Part shown: in pieces, positions 1-7,588 of the stretch
Layout of the letters: every line of letters starts with the position of its first letter
Numbering within the stretch: the first letter of the stretch is position 1
From: an uncultured Desulfuromonas sp.
GTDB lineage: Bacteria > Desulfobacterota > Desulfuromonadia > Desulfuromonadales > Desulfuromonadaceae
Direction: 5' to 3'
NCBI RefSeq assembly: GCF_963676955.1
Contig: NZ_OY781461.1
Span: forward strand, 3,404,225-3,468,224
DNA: 64,000 nt
The notes under the pieces: generated by a model
What the model was told of the DNA's origin: nothing
The model's database searches: none
The model's input: only the letters and a program-made list of their open reading frames with translations
Made by a program: the position numbers and the translations under genes

Positions 1-1
1 A

Positions 2-565
2 CCCCGACATATCAACATCCAGACTCGCGAGAATGGCTATCAAGTTTTTCCACCTCCTGTTAATTCCAAGGTCGAAAAAAATCTGCAACGCCGAATTTTC
101 ATACATGTTGCAGAATTCAACCAAGAAGAGATCTTAGGGCTGAAAAAGTTCCTTTGCCATTTTTTGCAACACTACAGCATCTCAGACAAAGGGATCACTC
201 TAAGGGACATCAACCTTGTTGGTCATTATGCTAAACGCTTACAGATCCTCGGTATTATGCAAAAAGAGATATGTGTTACGGCAGTTCTCTTCGCGCCGAA
301 ATCTATGTCTTTGCAGGAAAAGTCATCATTTTCAAAACAGACTCAGAGCGAGCTAAGCAAACAGGTTGGCCGTTCAGTGCATGTTGTCCTGAGCGAACAA
401 GAAACTAAAAAGCAGGAACATATAACTTACACAATCAAAGTGATTGATCCGACAGATCAACGAAATGAGGAGAGAGATGGGATATTTTATGCCAATTATG
501 GCTTCCGGTCGGCACTCTACCTGTTGGCCATCGCCTTGTTACAACCACAAGATTTAAACCGCTAA
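2..565 (+). CDS. Unrecognised protein, C-terminal part (gene begins before the window)
   Basis: The reading frame is open from the window edge to the TAA at 563-565, giving about 187 visible residues. There is no credible start inside: a TTG at 164 has no ribosome binding site, and the frame upstream of it is protein-like. The visible part has no membrane segment, cysteine motif or signal peptide. It ends in a mildly hydrophobic stretch (SALYLLAIALL) followed by QPQDLNR. I do not recognise the family. The gene ends 3 bases before a strong hairpin shared with the converging gene. The start, full length and function are not visible. Confidence 0.6.
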   Translation, partial: PRHINIQTRENGYQVFPPPVNSKVEKNLQRRIFIHVAEFNQEEILGLKKFLCHFLQHYSISDKGITLRDINLVGHYAKRLQILGIMQKEICVTAVLFAPKSMSLQEKSSFSKQTQSELSKQVGRSVHVVLSEQETKKQEHITYTIKVIDPTDQRNEERDGIFYANYGFRSALYLLAIALLQPQDLNR

Positions 566-567
566 AA

Positions 568-607
568 AACATGCTGCTGGAGAGATACGTTCCTCCAGCA
601 GCATGTT
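568..607. terminator. Bidirectional terminator hairpin
   Basis: Perfect 15-bp stem: AACATGCTGCTGGAG at 568-582 and its complement at 593-607, with a 10-nt loop. It lies between converging genes (stops at 565 and 620) and probably ends both transcripts. Confidence 0.75.
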
Positions 608-619
608 GTATTTCACCAG

Positions 620-1543
620 TTACGCTGGCTCCTGAAACCAGGGGTCTGTAATTTGCCAACGAGTTACTCCATCATGATGGACAATCCCATTGCCGCCTTC
701 GTCCTCAGCAAAAGCTTGCCGCTCACGATCTTTGGCCGCGCTGATTCGATCCGCGCAGCGGACCATCTCGGCCAGTGCCATGGCGGGAATCGCGCGATAT
801 CCGGAGATATGCCAACTCAGCAAATAGCGTAACGTCAAGGCCCCGGCAGGCCAGTGATTGTCAAGAATGGCTAAATGGGGAGCGAGTACTTCGAGGGTCA
901 ACAGATCATGATTCAGCAGTTGGCGCTGCTGGTAGGCCCACTGCCCTCTTCCCTGGGTGCGAACTTTACCGATGTCGTGTAACAAAGCGGCAAGAATTCC
1001 CAGTTGTTTCTCCACACCCGAAAGACCACTTGTCCAAGCCATCTGTTGAGCACATTCGAGGCTGTGTTCGAGTAAACCACCGGGGCAGGCGTGGTGATGT
1101 CGAACACTGGCGGGGAGTGACAGAAATTTTTGTATCAGCGTGTCATCACTGCACAGTGACGAGAGAAAGGCCTGCAGTGCAACATTCGTAATCTGCTGTA
1201 AAAGCTGTGACAACTGTACGGCATGACCAGGAGCATGAAACCAGCTCAATGGGATCAGATACCACGCCTCAGCGATAGGTGCATTGATAAGCTGAACCGT
1301 TTCAAGAATGACGATGGGTGTTTCATCAATGGTGTGCAAACAACCTCTGATCTTAATGTAATTGCCCGGTTGTAATGGCTGGGTCAGGGAATAATACCCT
1401 TGTCGACACAGCTGTCCTTGGATTCTCTGGTGAGCATTCTCCAGAGTCAGGATCACACAGCCAGATGGATGATCGTTGTTGGTCGGTTGAATGTCCATCA
1501 CCCGGTAGCGGTCCTGAATGCGTTGCTTGGCTTTATGCTTCAT
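620..1543 (-). CDS. HD-domain protein of the YhaM/TraI-like type
   Basis: 307 aa. The N-terminal third (about residues 15-90) resembles a small OB-like nucleic-acid-binding segment. The rest is an HD phosphohydrolase-type domain with HHHACPGGLLEHSL (about 150-163) and LLHDIGK (about 187-193), the metal-binding motifs seen in YhaM 3'-5' exoribonucleases and the HD part of TraI-type proteins. The ATG overlaps the TGA of the integrase gene (ATGA), so the two are translationally coupled, which suggests a role with the integrase, for example DNA or RNA end processing. That role is inference. It ends just before the shared terminator at 568-607. The HD family assignment is firm; nuclease activity is not shown. 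Confidence 0.75.
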   Translation of the reverse strand: MKHKAKQRIQDRYRVMDIQPTNNDHPSGCVILTLENAHQRIQGQLCRQGYYSLTQPLQPGNYIKIRGCLHTIDETPIVILETVQLINAPIAEAWYLIPLSWFHAPGHAVQLSQLLQQITNVALQAFLSSLCSDDTLIQKFLSLPASVRHHHACPGGLLEHSLECAQQMAWTSGLSGVEKQLGILAALLHDIGKVRTQGRGQWAYQQRQLLNHDLLTLEVLAPHLAILDNHWPAGALTLRYLLSWHISGYRAIPAMALAEMVRCADRISAAKDRERQAFAEDEGGNGIVHHDGVTRWQITDPWFQEPA

Positions 1544-2718
1544 AGCGCCTCTCTTTCCGGCTGGCGGGCTGAGACGATCAGGGTCTCAAAGGCGGAGCCG
1601 TCATTGCGGGTCAGGTTGGGAACAAAGCGGCTGTAGATGGTGAACAGCATCTTGGTGGTGGTATGCCCCATCTGTCGGGCAATCCATTCCGGATTCTCAC
1701 CAGCTGCCAACCACAGGGTGGCTGCAGTGTGGCGGGTCTGATAGGGACGACGTTTTTTCAGGCCCAATCGTTTCAGGGTCGGATACCAGATACGCGCCGC
1801 GACATTGCTGTAATTGAGTGGAGTGCCGTTTTCCGTGCAGAACACATAGTCACTTTTTTGCTGGGTAGCGAGTTTCTGTTGTTTGAGGGCGTCATAGACC
1901 GGAACCGACATCTGGATGGTGCGAGCGGAGCCGTGGGTTTTGGTGGTTTCCACCTGCCCTTTGACCAGAGTTTCACGAATCAGGATCTCGCGCCGGTCAA
2001 AATCAACGTAGCACCATTTGAGTCCATCGACTTCGGAGGTGCGCATGCCGGTAAAGAAACGCACCAGATAGTAGTTGCGATAGTCCTGACGCACCAAGTC
2101 CAGAAACCGCCAGACTTCCTTAAGAGAGAACGGATCGACCTGTGACAGTGCAACGGGCAATTGTTTCAATCCGGTAAAAGGCGTGGTAAAGTCGTAACGG
2201 TCAGCTGCGTCAGCCAGTATCATACGCAAAGGCGTCATGATGTGGTTTATCCGGTCGGGCGACAACCTGTTTCCGTCTGTTACTTTGGCGAGTGTGGAAC
2301 GGAATTTCAGGATCTCGGCTTTGGTGATGCAGCTGACTTTTTTTTCGCCAAACCTTTTGAGCAGATAGTTTTTCAAAATGCCCCGGATATTACCGGCGTA
2401 AGATTTCTTCCAGCGCACTTCGTTTTCAAACAGCCACTCTTCGACAAAGTCTTTAAACAGCGGATCATCACGGCTACCACAGCTTAGTAGTCGCTCCTGA
2501 CGGGCCAGCTTCTCAAGCATCTTTGACTTTGGAAAGTAGCGCTCATAATCAAACTGTTCGAGCATGATCTCGGCATCAATCCGTTTGAGCATCTGCTCCA
2601 TCTTGCGCTGGTTTTCAACGGTGTTGTTCAGGGCAGTCATTTCCCGGCAGCGTAAGCCCTGGTACATGAAATCAAAATACAGCTTGCCGGTTTCCTTGCG
2701 CACACGCACTTTACCCAT
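1540..2718 (-). CDS. Tyrosine site-specific integrase (phage type)
   Basis: 392 aa from the chosen ATG at 2718, preceded by GGAGGAG 7 nt upstream. An ATG at 2760 is in frame but lies inside the upstream gene and has no such site. An Arm/core-binding region (SAM-like N domain) is followed by the catalytic domain: Arg in GMRTSEVDGLKW, H-x-x-R in the RHTAATLW segment, His in MGHTTTKM and the terminal Tyr in FTIYSRFV, so the R-H-R-H-Y set is complete. It catalyses strand exchange between att sites. The start overlaps the excisionase-like gene by 8 nt and the stop overlaps the HD gene by 4 nt, giving a three-gene integration module. I did not find att sites. Confidence 0.9.
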   Translation of the reverse strand: MGKVRVRKETGKLYFDFMYQGLRCREMTALNNTVENQRKMEQMLKRIDAEIMLEQFDYERYFPKSKMLEKLARQERLLSCGSRDDPLFKDFVEEWLFENEVRWKKSYAGNIRGILKNYLLKRFGEKKVSCITKAEILKFRSTLAKVTDGNRLSPDRINHIMTPLRMILADAADRYDFTTPFTGLKQLPVALSQVDPFSLKEVWRFLDLVRQDYRNYYLVRFFTGMRTSEVDGLKWCYVDFDRREILIRETLVKGQVETTKTHGSARTIQMSVPVYDALKQQKLATQQKSDYVFCTENGTPLNYSNVAARIWYPTLKRLGLKKRRPYQTRHTAATLWLAAGENPEWIARQMGHTTTKMLFTIYSRFVPNLTRNDGSAFETLIVSARQPEREAL

Positions 2719-2953
2719 GGCAGACTCCTCCGTTTGCGAGTGGAATACTTGGCAGGTCATCGTCTTTTAGCGGCTGTTTCATATCCCGCTCAATGGCGGG
2801 CCAGATAAACAACAGACGACGACCTCCAAAAGGATGGAAGTAATGTTCCCCTTCACGAAAGACACGCTTCATCAATTTTTCGCGAATATAGCGGGGTTTG
2901 TAATGGATACGTTCGGACAACTCTTCGACGGTTAGATAACTGGTTTCGCTCAT
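2711..2953 (-). CDS. AlpA/excisionase-like helix-turn-helix protein
   Basis: 80 aa from ATG 2953, chosen because AAGGAGA stands 6 nt upstream; an upstream in-frame ATG at 2983 lies in the repeat region and has no binding site. The sequence fits a MerR-like winged helix of the AlpA/Xis type: YLTVEELSERIHYKPRYIREKL is split over the first 30 residues, then a wing with GRRLLFIWPAIERDM. Such proteins direct integrase towards excision or activate integrase expression. Its gene directly precedes and overlaps the integrase. Assignment rests on pattern and context. Confidence 0.7.
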   Translation of the reverse strand: MSETSYLTVEELSERIHYKPRYIREKLMKRVFREGEHYFHPFGGRRLLFIWPAIERDMKQPLKDDDLPSIPLANGGVCHG

Positions 2954-2980
2954 AGAAATCTCCTTTTCAACCAAAACGCA

Positions 2981-3058
2981 CATTGTTCGTATAAGGATTA
3001 AAAAAATATATCCTTACGCAACAACTCTTAAAAAGAATATACACTCATTGTTCGTATA
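2981..3058. promoter_or_regulatory. Control region of the integration module with direct and inverted repeats
   Basis: The 13-mer CATTGTTCGTATA occurs at 2981-2993 and again at 3046-3058, 65 bp apart. Between them lies an inverted repeat TAAGGAT (2992-2998) / ATCCTTA (3010-3016) in very AT-rich DNA. This is immediately upstream of the excisionase-like gene and downstream of the small regulator, so the repeats are probable operators. No repressor binding can be proved from sequence. Confidence 0.5.
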
Positions 3059-3072
3059 GACAAGAAAAAAAT

Positions 3073-3321
3073 TTAGTTGAACAACTCTGCACCAAATTCA
3101 GCGATGATTTTGTCCTTAATCGCGCGTGACCGCTCAGACCGACTACCATCCAAACGACCATAAACAATATCACGGGCGACACTATGCGAAATCTCTTCAC
3201 GCCGACACCACTCGCGAAAAGAGATCCCCAAATCAATCAGATGATGTTTCACCCTTTTTTTTCTTTCCTCTACGTCCATAAAACGTATTATGCTTATTAA
3301 GTGAAGAATGTCAAACCGCAT
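3073..3321 (-). CDS. Small phage-type DNA-binding protein (BcepMu gp16-like)
   Basis: Up to 82 aa. The core, from about residue 28, reads GISFREWCRREEISHSV followed by a turn and VYGRLDGSRSERSRAI, the pattern of the small phage-associated regulators related to BcepMu gp16 (a helix-turn-helix with a conserved G-R-x-x-G-x-R-S turn). The start is uncertain: ATG 3321 has a weak upstream GAGC, and ATG 3279 (68 aa) has nothing better. It lies upstream of the excisionase/integrase/HD genes on the same strand, with the repeated 13-mers between, and may control them. Confidence 0.5.
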   Translation of the reverse strand: MRFDILHLISIIRFMDVEERKKRVKHHLIDLGISFREWCRREEISHSVARDIVYGRLDGSRSERSRAIKDKIIAEFGAELFN

Positions 3322-3607
3322 TTCGTTTGCTCATCATCTGTAAAATCAATACCTGATGACGATGCAGATAGTTCATCTGCTCAGTCGAAAGCCCCGATTT
3401 AAGCAACAAACGCACAGACAGTGATTAGAATAAAGAAACCGAAATTTTTTGAAGATGTTATTTTGCAGTCTACTGTGTTTTGGGGGTGTGCAACAACCGC
3501 CTGGCTACATCACGATTCCACAGCTTTGGACAACAAAACACCGTGGTCGCTTTGAATACGGCCACGGATAAAAAACAAGTTTTGGATTAAATTGGGCAGG
3601 TCAAAAC

Positions 3608-4078
3608 ATGAAATTATTCCCTGAAATCAGGATATATCGACATCATTTATCAAAAAACAGAAAGAAAAAAATGCCCAAGCCAACTGACATTCTTCAGGAC
3701 ATCGACCCCAAAAGCGCTGATTCACGAGCCAGACTCGCTCAACTAATCATGCGATTATTTGAACACTGGCAACTAAGCGATGAGGATCAGGCCGCGTTAC
3801 TTGGCCTATCAACCAAAAGCCAAACGGCGCTAGAGAATTATCGTCATGGCAAACCATTAGCAAACAACATGGACTTAATCAACCGTGCTGGCCACTTACT
3901 GAGCATTCACAAGTCACTTCGGCTTCTTTATCCCCACAATATGAATATCGTTTATACTTGGATAAAGAGGCCAAACAAAGAATTCGATAACAAAAGCCCC
4001 CTTGATGTCATCAAAGAAAAACATTTCGAAGGATTACGGACAATCAGCAGCTACCTTACTGCCGCCATTGACAGGTGA
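3608..4078 (+). CDS. MbcA/ParS/Xre-type antitoxin homologue without a toxin partner
   Basis: 156 aa from ATG 3608 (GGGCAGG upstream); an alternative ATG at 3671 follows an A-rich, AGAAAG-containing stretch. The segment from residue 40 to the end matches the antitoxin domain that binds RES-type toxins: an Xre-like helical part (LFEHWQLSDEDQAALLGL), then LLSIHKSLRLLYPHN and a C-terminal motif with SPLDVIKEKHFEGL. In this family the normal partner is a RES-domain NAD+-degrading toxin encoded next door; none is present on either side. It may therefore be an orphan, a remnant, or a DNA-binding regulator. It lies just outside the integration module. Confidence 0.65.
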   Translation: MKLFPEIRIYRHHLSKNRKKKMPKPTDILQDIDPKSADSRARLAQLIMRLFEHWQLSDEDQAALLGLSTKSQTALENYRHGKPLANNMDLINRAGHLLSIHKSLRLLYPHNMNIVYTWIKRPNKEFDNKSPLDVIKEKHFEGLRTISSYLTAAIDR

Positions 4079-4141
4079 TCTCCGTAGTTATCCAGGCAAG
4101 TACCCATATCGCGATAGGAGCCAGGGCTAAACTGACATAGA

Positions 4142-4510
4142 TTAAGCGGAGGTTTCCGCTAACCACAAACATCGTGTCGGATCTTTGGCGTCCTTGCACC
4201 CTTCGGCGCGAAAATACCCGACGGATTGCGCTTCGACCATAACAACGTGAGCATTTTGTCCTGTCAGTTTAAAGGTTTTACCGTGCTTCTGGGCGTATTT
4301 ATTGGCAGAACACATCAGTTGTAAAATGCTGTAATCGATATCACTAACTTCAGTTAAATCAATCACGACAGAATCATTGTTTTTCAATAGTGCAAGCAGA
4401 TCATCCTTAAGCTTGCGGACGACAGCAATCCCCAGGTTACCGCGGACAGCGAGGACCTGACAGGGACCTCCCTCACTATTTTGGATGCTTTTACGTTCTA
4501 ATTCGTACAT
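4142..4510 (-). CDS. STAS-domain protein (anti-sigma-factor-antagonist fold)
   Basis: 122 aa from ATG 4510, chosen for GGGAGG 5 nt upstream; a longer frame to 4558 has no binding site. A STAS fold is visible: N-terminal strand pair, then the conserved loop VVIDLTEVSDIDYSILQLM at about residues 56-74 and a helix with YAQKHGKTFKL. The serine that is phosphorylated in true SpoIIAA-like antagonists is shifted (D-I-D-Y-S), so phosphorylation is not certain. It ends in a cysteine-containing tail (GCKDAKDPTRCLW). It is the last gene of the minus-strand operon and follows the NapH-like gene by 73 nt. Its partner is unknown. Confidence 0.7.
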   Translation of the reverse strand: MYELERKSIQNSEGGPCQVLAVRGNLGIAVVRKLKDDLLALLKNNDSVVIDLTEVSDIDYSILQLMCSANKYAQKHGKTFKLTGQNAHVVMVEAQSVGYFRAEGCKDAKDPTRCLWLAETSA

Positions 4511-4583
4511 GGTGCCTCCCAGAAGGGCCATCAGCCGACTTTGCAAACAGAAACACAAACTCCGAGATTTCAGCTCGTTAAAA

Positions 4584-5588
4584 TCAATGGCTCAAAAAAT
4601 TCGTCATCGGAATCAAGCGCTGATAGTCCTCGTAACCTAACGAACTATCCCAGTGCCCCGTTACCATTCCGAGAGTAACTCCACCGGCATAAACAACCAA
4701 AACGACAACAGGAAAAGTCCAACGCGGCAGTGAAGCTGACCAGAGTGAAAGTTTCATCTGTACGGCCGCAGTCGGGCAGGCATCAACACAGGAAAGACAG
4801 CCAGAGCATTCAGGACTACTGACGGTTTTAAGACGGTGAACGCTCAATCGAGACGGGCAGGCGCGACTGCAAAGACCACAATCAGTACAAGTCAAAACAT
4901 TGCGACGGATTTTCAACGGACTGAAAAAACTGATCAATCCCAGCAAGGCACCATAAGGGCACAGGTAGCGACACCAGAAATTTTTATAGAAAAGAGAGAG
5001 CCCCGCCAATAGAAGAAGAACAAATATGGTCGTCAGCGACATATTAGTAAAAAAGTAAAGCATTTTGACATCACTGATCGCCCAGTAGGGTGTTTGCAAA
5101 AACTGTTCAAGAGCATAAACAGGCATATCAAGTAGCAGGATTTTGACGAAAAACAGCAACAGGAGATATTTCCCCCCGCGTAACAAAAAATCCAACCATC
5201 CCCACATATGAAAACTGCGCCCGAAGAGCCACTTGCCAAACTTCCAGAGTCCCTCGGAAACGGTACCGACCGGACAGAGCCAGGAGCAAAATGATTTTTT
5301 TGCCAACAAACTCATTGCTAAAAATGTGAGAAAAAGAACCAAGGCTGCCGGATGAATCCGGTCAACCTGACCCGTATACAGCCAGTGTTTTAAACTTGCC
5401 AGCGCGCCAATGGGTAAAAACCCTTCAACGCCTGCAGGTCTATTGACAAAGAAGGACTCTCCCTTCATCGCAAAATGTCTGACAAAAAAACCAAACTGGA
5501 TTCCAATAATCAAAATCCAGACAAAGAAGCTCCATTGCACAATCGAGCGTACAACCGTCATTTTTTCAATGTTCAACTTAATTTGCAT
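4584..5588 (-). CDS. NapH/CcoG-like polyferredoxin membrane protein
   Basis: 334 aa, start at ATG 5588 with AGGAGA 6 nt upstream. About six transmembrane segments are interleaved with two C-x3-CP motifs (CSWLCPVG near 101 and CRYLCPYG near 206), the signature of NapH/YccM/NosR-type electron-transfer proteins. Two [4Fe-4S] motifs follow: CTDCGLCSRACP and CSGCLSCVDACP. Proteins of this type pass electrons from quinol across the membrane to periplasmic or cytoplasmic acceptors. It sits 12 nt after the secreted-protein gene, so it probably serves that operon. The acceptor is not known; no nap or nos genes are in the window. Confidence 0.85.
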   Translation of the reverse strand: MQIKLNIEKMTVVRSIVQWSFFVWILIIGIQFGFFVRHFAMKGESFFVNRPAGVEGFLPIGALASLKHWLYTGQVDRIHPAALVLFLTFLAMSLLAKKSFCSWLCPVGTVSEGLWKFGKWLFGRSFHMWGWLDFLLRGGKYLLLLFFVKILLLDMPVYALEQFLQTPYWAISDVKMLYFFTNMSLTTIFVLLLLAGLSLFYKNFWCRYLCPYGALLGLISFFSPLKIRRNVLTCTDCGLCSRACPSRLSVHRLKTVSSPECSGCLSCVDACPTAAVQMKLSLWSASLPRWTFPVVVLVVYAGGVTLGMVTGHWDSSLGYEDYQRLIPMTNFLSH

Positions 5589-5600
5589 GTCATTTCTCCT

Positions 5601-6281
5601 TTAACCTTGAGCGCCGTTCAACATGCTGAAAAACTCATCTCTCAAGGCGTCCATCGACAGCTGTGTCAAGCTGATGTATTCACCCCAGGTTTTCATGCCG
5701 TTTTTCACATTCAGATAGATTCTTTGTGGAATTTCACCAGTCTTTTTCGAGAGCAAGGTCGCTATAACCAGCTCCTGATTGGAAGCACCCGCGTTCCGAA
5801 GGTCTCGCAAAGCCCTCTGGTCGAGGATGGAATAATGAACAAAAACATCCTCAACAACAGCTTGGGCCATAAATTCTTTTGAGACACAGGCTTTCAAAGC
5901 CTGAGCCAGGGAATTTCGTTGTGTTTCAATTGTTGGTGATAAAGAGCTCAGAATGGCGCTCCATTCTCCCTGCGCCCTTTTTTGAGCTAAAAGACGTTGC
6001 GCTGGGATAGCAGCTATCTTTCCAATCCAAGAAGCAATCCAAAGATCATCGGAGGACACTCCATTTCTTTTCTGTTTTACAACCGACTTTCTGTCCGTAT
6101 TAAACACTGCGGCAAAAAAGGAATTTTGCACTGACGCCAAATAATACTCATCAGCGGCGGCCGGTTGATCAGGGTTATAGCTCATGTCCTGAAAGCAATG
6201 ACATGTAATCGTTGGTATGGCTGTTACTGAAAAAGGGAAAAGCAAAACCATTAAAAGACAAAAAAGGCCTCTTTTAACCAT
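5601..6281 (-). CDS. Secreted protein of unknown function
   Basis: 226 aa, ATG 6281 with GGAGAC upstream; the start overlaps the end of the CGGC gene by 8 nt. A clear Sec signal peptide (KRGLFCLLMVLLFPFSV, cleavage near TAI) is followed at the mature N-terminus by TITCHCFQDMSYNP, a cysteine pair that could bind a metal or haem-like cofactor. The remaining part is mostly helical. There are no other cysteine motifs apart from one Cys in ALKACVSKEF. I do not recognise a named domain. Its place between a CGGC protein and a NapH-like electron donor suggests a periplasmic redox or metal-handling step (inference). Confidence 0.6.
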   Translation of the reverse strand: MVKRGLFCLLMVLLFPFSVTAIPTITCHCFQDMSYNPDQPAAADEYYLASVQNSFFAAVFNTDRKSVVKQKRNGVSSDDLWIASWIGKIAAIPAQRLLAQKRAQGEWSAILSSLSPTIETQRNSLAQALKACVSKEFMAQAVVEDVFVHYSILDQRALRDLRNAGASNQELVIATLLSKKTGEIPQRIYLNVKNGMKTWGEYISLTQLSMDALRDEFFSMLNGAQG

Positions 6282-6726
6282 GGGGCGTCTCCTTCATGCA
6301 TTGATTGTTACGGTAAAGGCCTTCCTGGCGCCTCTTTTCAGCCGTTTTACTGATCCAGGTATCTTCGACCAGGTCAAGCCCAAGCTTGCCGATCAGAATT
6401 TTCAGGTAATCGAGATGGGGGCATATTGGCGCATGATAATTATCTTTAGTGATACAAGAAGAAAGATGCACAACAATGTCCTCTTTACTGATCCCGTCAC
6501 GCTTTTGTGCCTGACGTATCAAGTTCGTCAGTTTTCGATGAAGTGCTCGGCCGCAGCAACCGCCACACGTCAATGAGAGACTGCGAAAATTTATGGTTTC
6601 GGGATATACGGAAAAACCACCGGTTCGATCATGCAGAGCCTTTTCGCAATGAAAACCTGAACAACGCTCTTGAACGATGTGGCACTGTACAATCACCAGA
6701 TATGTCTTTTCCTTGATCTCGGTCAT
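6274..6726 (-). CDS. CGGC-domain protein
   Basis: 150 aa, ATG 6726 preceded by AAGGAAAAGAG. It carries the diagnostic CGGCCGR motif (about residues 54-60), an early VQCHIVQERCSGFHC cluster and a later SSCITKDNYHAPICPHL segment, so four cysteine sites are arranged as in the CGGC family, putative metal-binding proteins of anaerobes. The protein is cytosolic, with no signal peptide. The gene lies 34 nt after HPP and overlaps the next gene by 8 nt. The family's biochemical role is not established to my knowledge. Confidence 0.75.
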   Translation of the reverse strand: MTEIKEKTYLVIVQCHIVQERCSGFHCEKALHDRTGGFSVYPETINFRSLSLTCGGCCGRALHRKLTNLIRQAQKRDGISKEDIVVHLSSCITKDNYHAPICPHLDYLKILIGKLGLDLVEDTWISKTAEKRRQEGLYRNNQCMKETPHG

Positions 6727-6760
6727 TTTTTCTCTTTTCCTTTATCTTCGTGACAAATTT

Positions 6761-7330
6761 TCAAAACCAGTGTTTCGGATATTTCCGGTGATAAACCAGA
6801 TTGTTTGTTATGAGAGCCGTCAACAGCAGGATTAACGCTCCGAGGAGCACGGGAATAACAATATATTCCGGCCCTGCGCCTCCTTGCACACCGATCAAAG
6901 CCGTGGCACCTCCCGGAGGATGCGTTGTGTGGGTTACGTTCATGACAAAAATAGCTAGCCCAACGGCCACGGCAATGGCAAGTTGGCCGGTACCCAAAAG
7001 CGCTACCACACAGACGGCAACCACAGCGGAAACAACATGTCCGGCAATCACGTTACGCGGTTGCGCCAAAGGTGAGTCTGCAGCGCCGAATAAAAGAACA
7101 GCAGAAGCTCCAAAGGAACCAATCAGCAACGGAAAATCCAACAGCTCGGTAAGCCAAAAAATGACCAAAATACCGAACGTCCCACTAAGGAAGCTCCACA
7201 AGGAATCGTGAAATGTCATCGAAGAGCGTGGCCCCACCAGAGGCGCATGGCAACGCTTAGGAAGACGCTTCAAGCAATTCGGTACCAGCATGTGGCGTTT
7301 CATCAAAACTGCGTCATGTCTTTTCGTCAC
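6761..7330 (-). CDS. HPP-family membrane protein, possible nitrite transporter
   Basis: 189 aa from a GTG at 7330, chosen because AAAGGA lies 6 nt upstream; longer readings to 7414 lack a binding site. After about 25 polar residues the protein has four or five transmembrane segments and the family hallmark THPPGGATALIGV (about 130-142). HPP proteins of cyanobacteria and plastids have been implicated in nitrite transport, which fits the neighbouring nrfA and hcp, but the substrate here is inferred. It is the first gene of the five-gene minus-strand operon and diverges from the sigma-54 activator gene. Confidence 0.75.
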   Translation of the reverse strand: MTKRHDAVLMKRHMLVPNCLKRLPKRCHAPLVGPRSSMTFHDSLWSFLSGTFGILVIFWLTELLDFPLLIGSFGASAVLLFGAADSPLAQPRNVIAGHVVSAVVAVCVVALLGTGQLAIAVAVGLAIFVMNVTHTTHPPGGATALIGVQGGAGPEYIVIPVLLGALILLLTALITNNLVYHRKYPKHWF

Positions 7331-7504
7331 GGTTGTTCCTTTCACAGTGTAGTGTTTGCGCGTGCGTTTAGCTCCGTTGCGACAACCATACCGATCTGTA
7401 AAGAAACAGCTCACCTCTGCAGGAATTTAAAGCTTCCTACATTTTCATTCATGGATACAGCAACTTACAACGAAAGAAAAAATATCTACGTATTATATAA
7501 AAGC

Positions 7505-7518
7505 TTGATCTCAATCAC
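7505..7518. promoter_or_regulatory. Near-match FNR-type box in the divergent promoter region
   Basis: TTGATCTCAATCAC matches TTGAT-N4-ATCAA at 9 of 10 defined positions. It lies between the HPP operon and the sigma-54 activator gene. A TATAAT on the minus strand (7497-7492) and TAAAAT on the plus strand (7538-7543) are candidate -10 elements, but neither gives the exact -41.5 spacing seen at hcp, so the call is weak. Confidence 0.35.
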
Positions 7519-7543
7519 ATAGATATGTCACGATGCCTAAAAT

Positions 7544-7559
7544 GTTACGAATCCGTAAC
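7544..7559. promoter_or_regulatory. Palindrome GTTACG-N4-CGTAAC, probable activator site
   Basis: GTTACGAATCCGTAAC is a perfect 6-bp-arm palindrome 30 bp before the start of the sigma-54 activator gene and upstream of the divergent HPP operon. The same palindrome with a different 4-bp spacer recurs at 8978-8993 before nrfA. It is the best candidate binding site for the activator encoded between the two copies. Confidence 0.6.
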
Positions 7560-7588
7560 GTTTAAAAGAAGATTTTGCGGAGGATTCT

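Noticed and set aside
7270-7284. Minus-strand TGGTACC...TTGC as a sigma-54 promoter of the HPP operon
   Set aside because: It lies inside the coding sequence and the spacer is one base short of the consensus.
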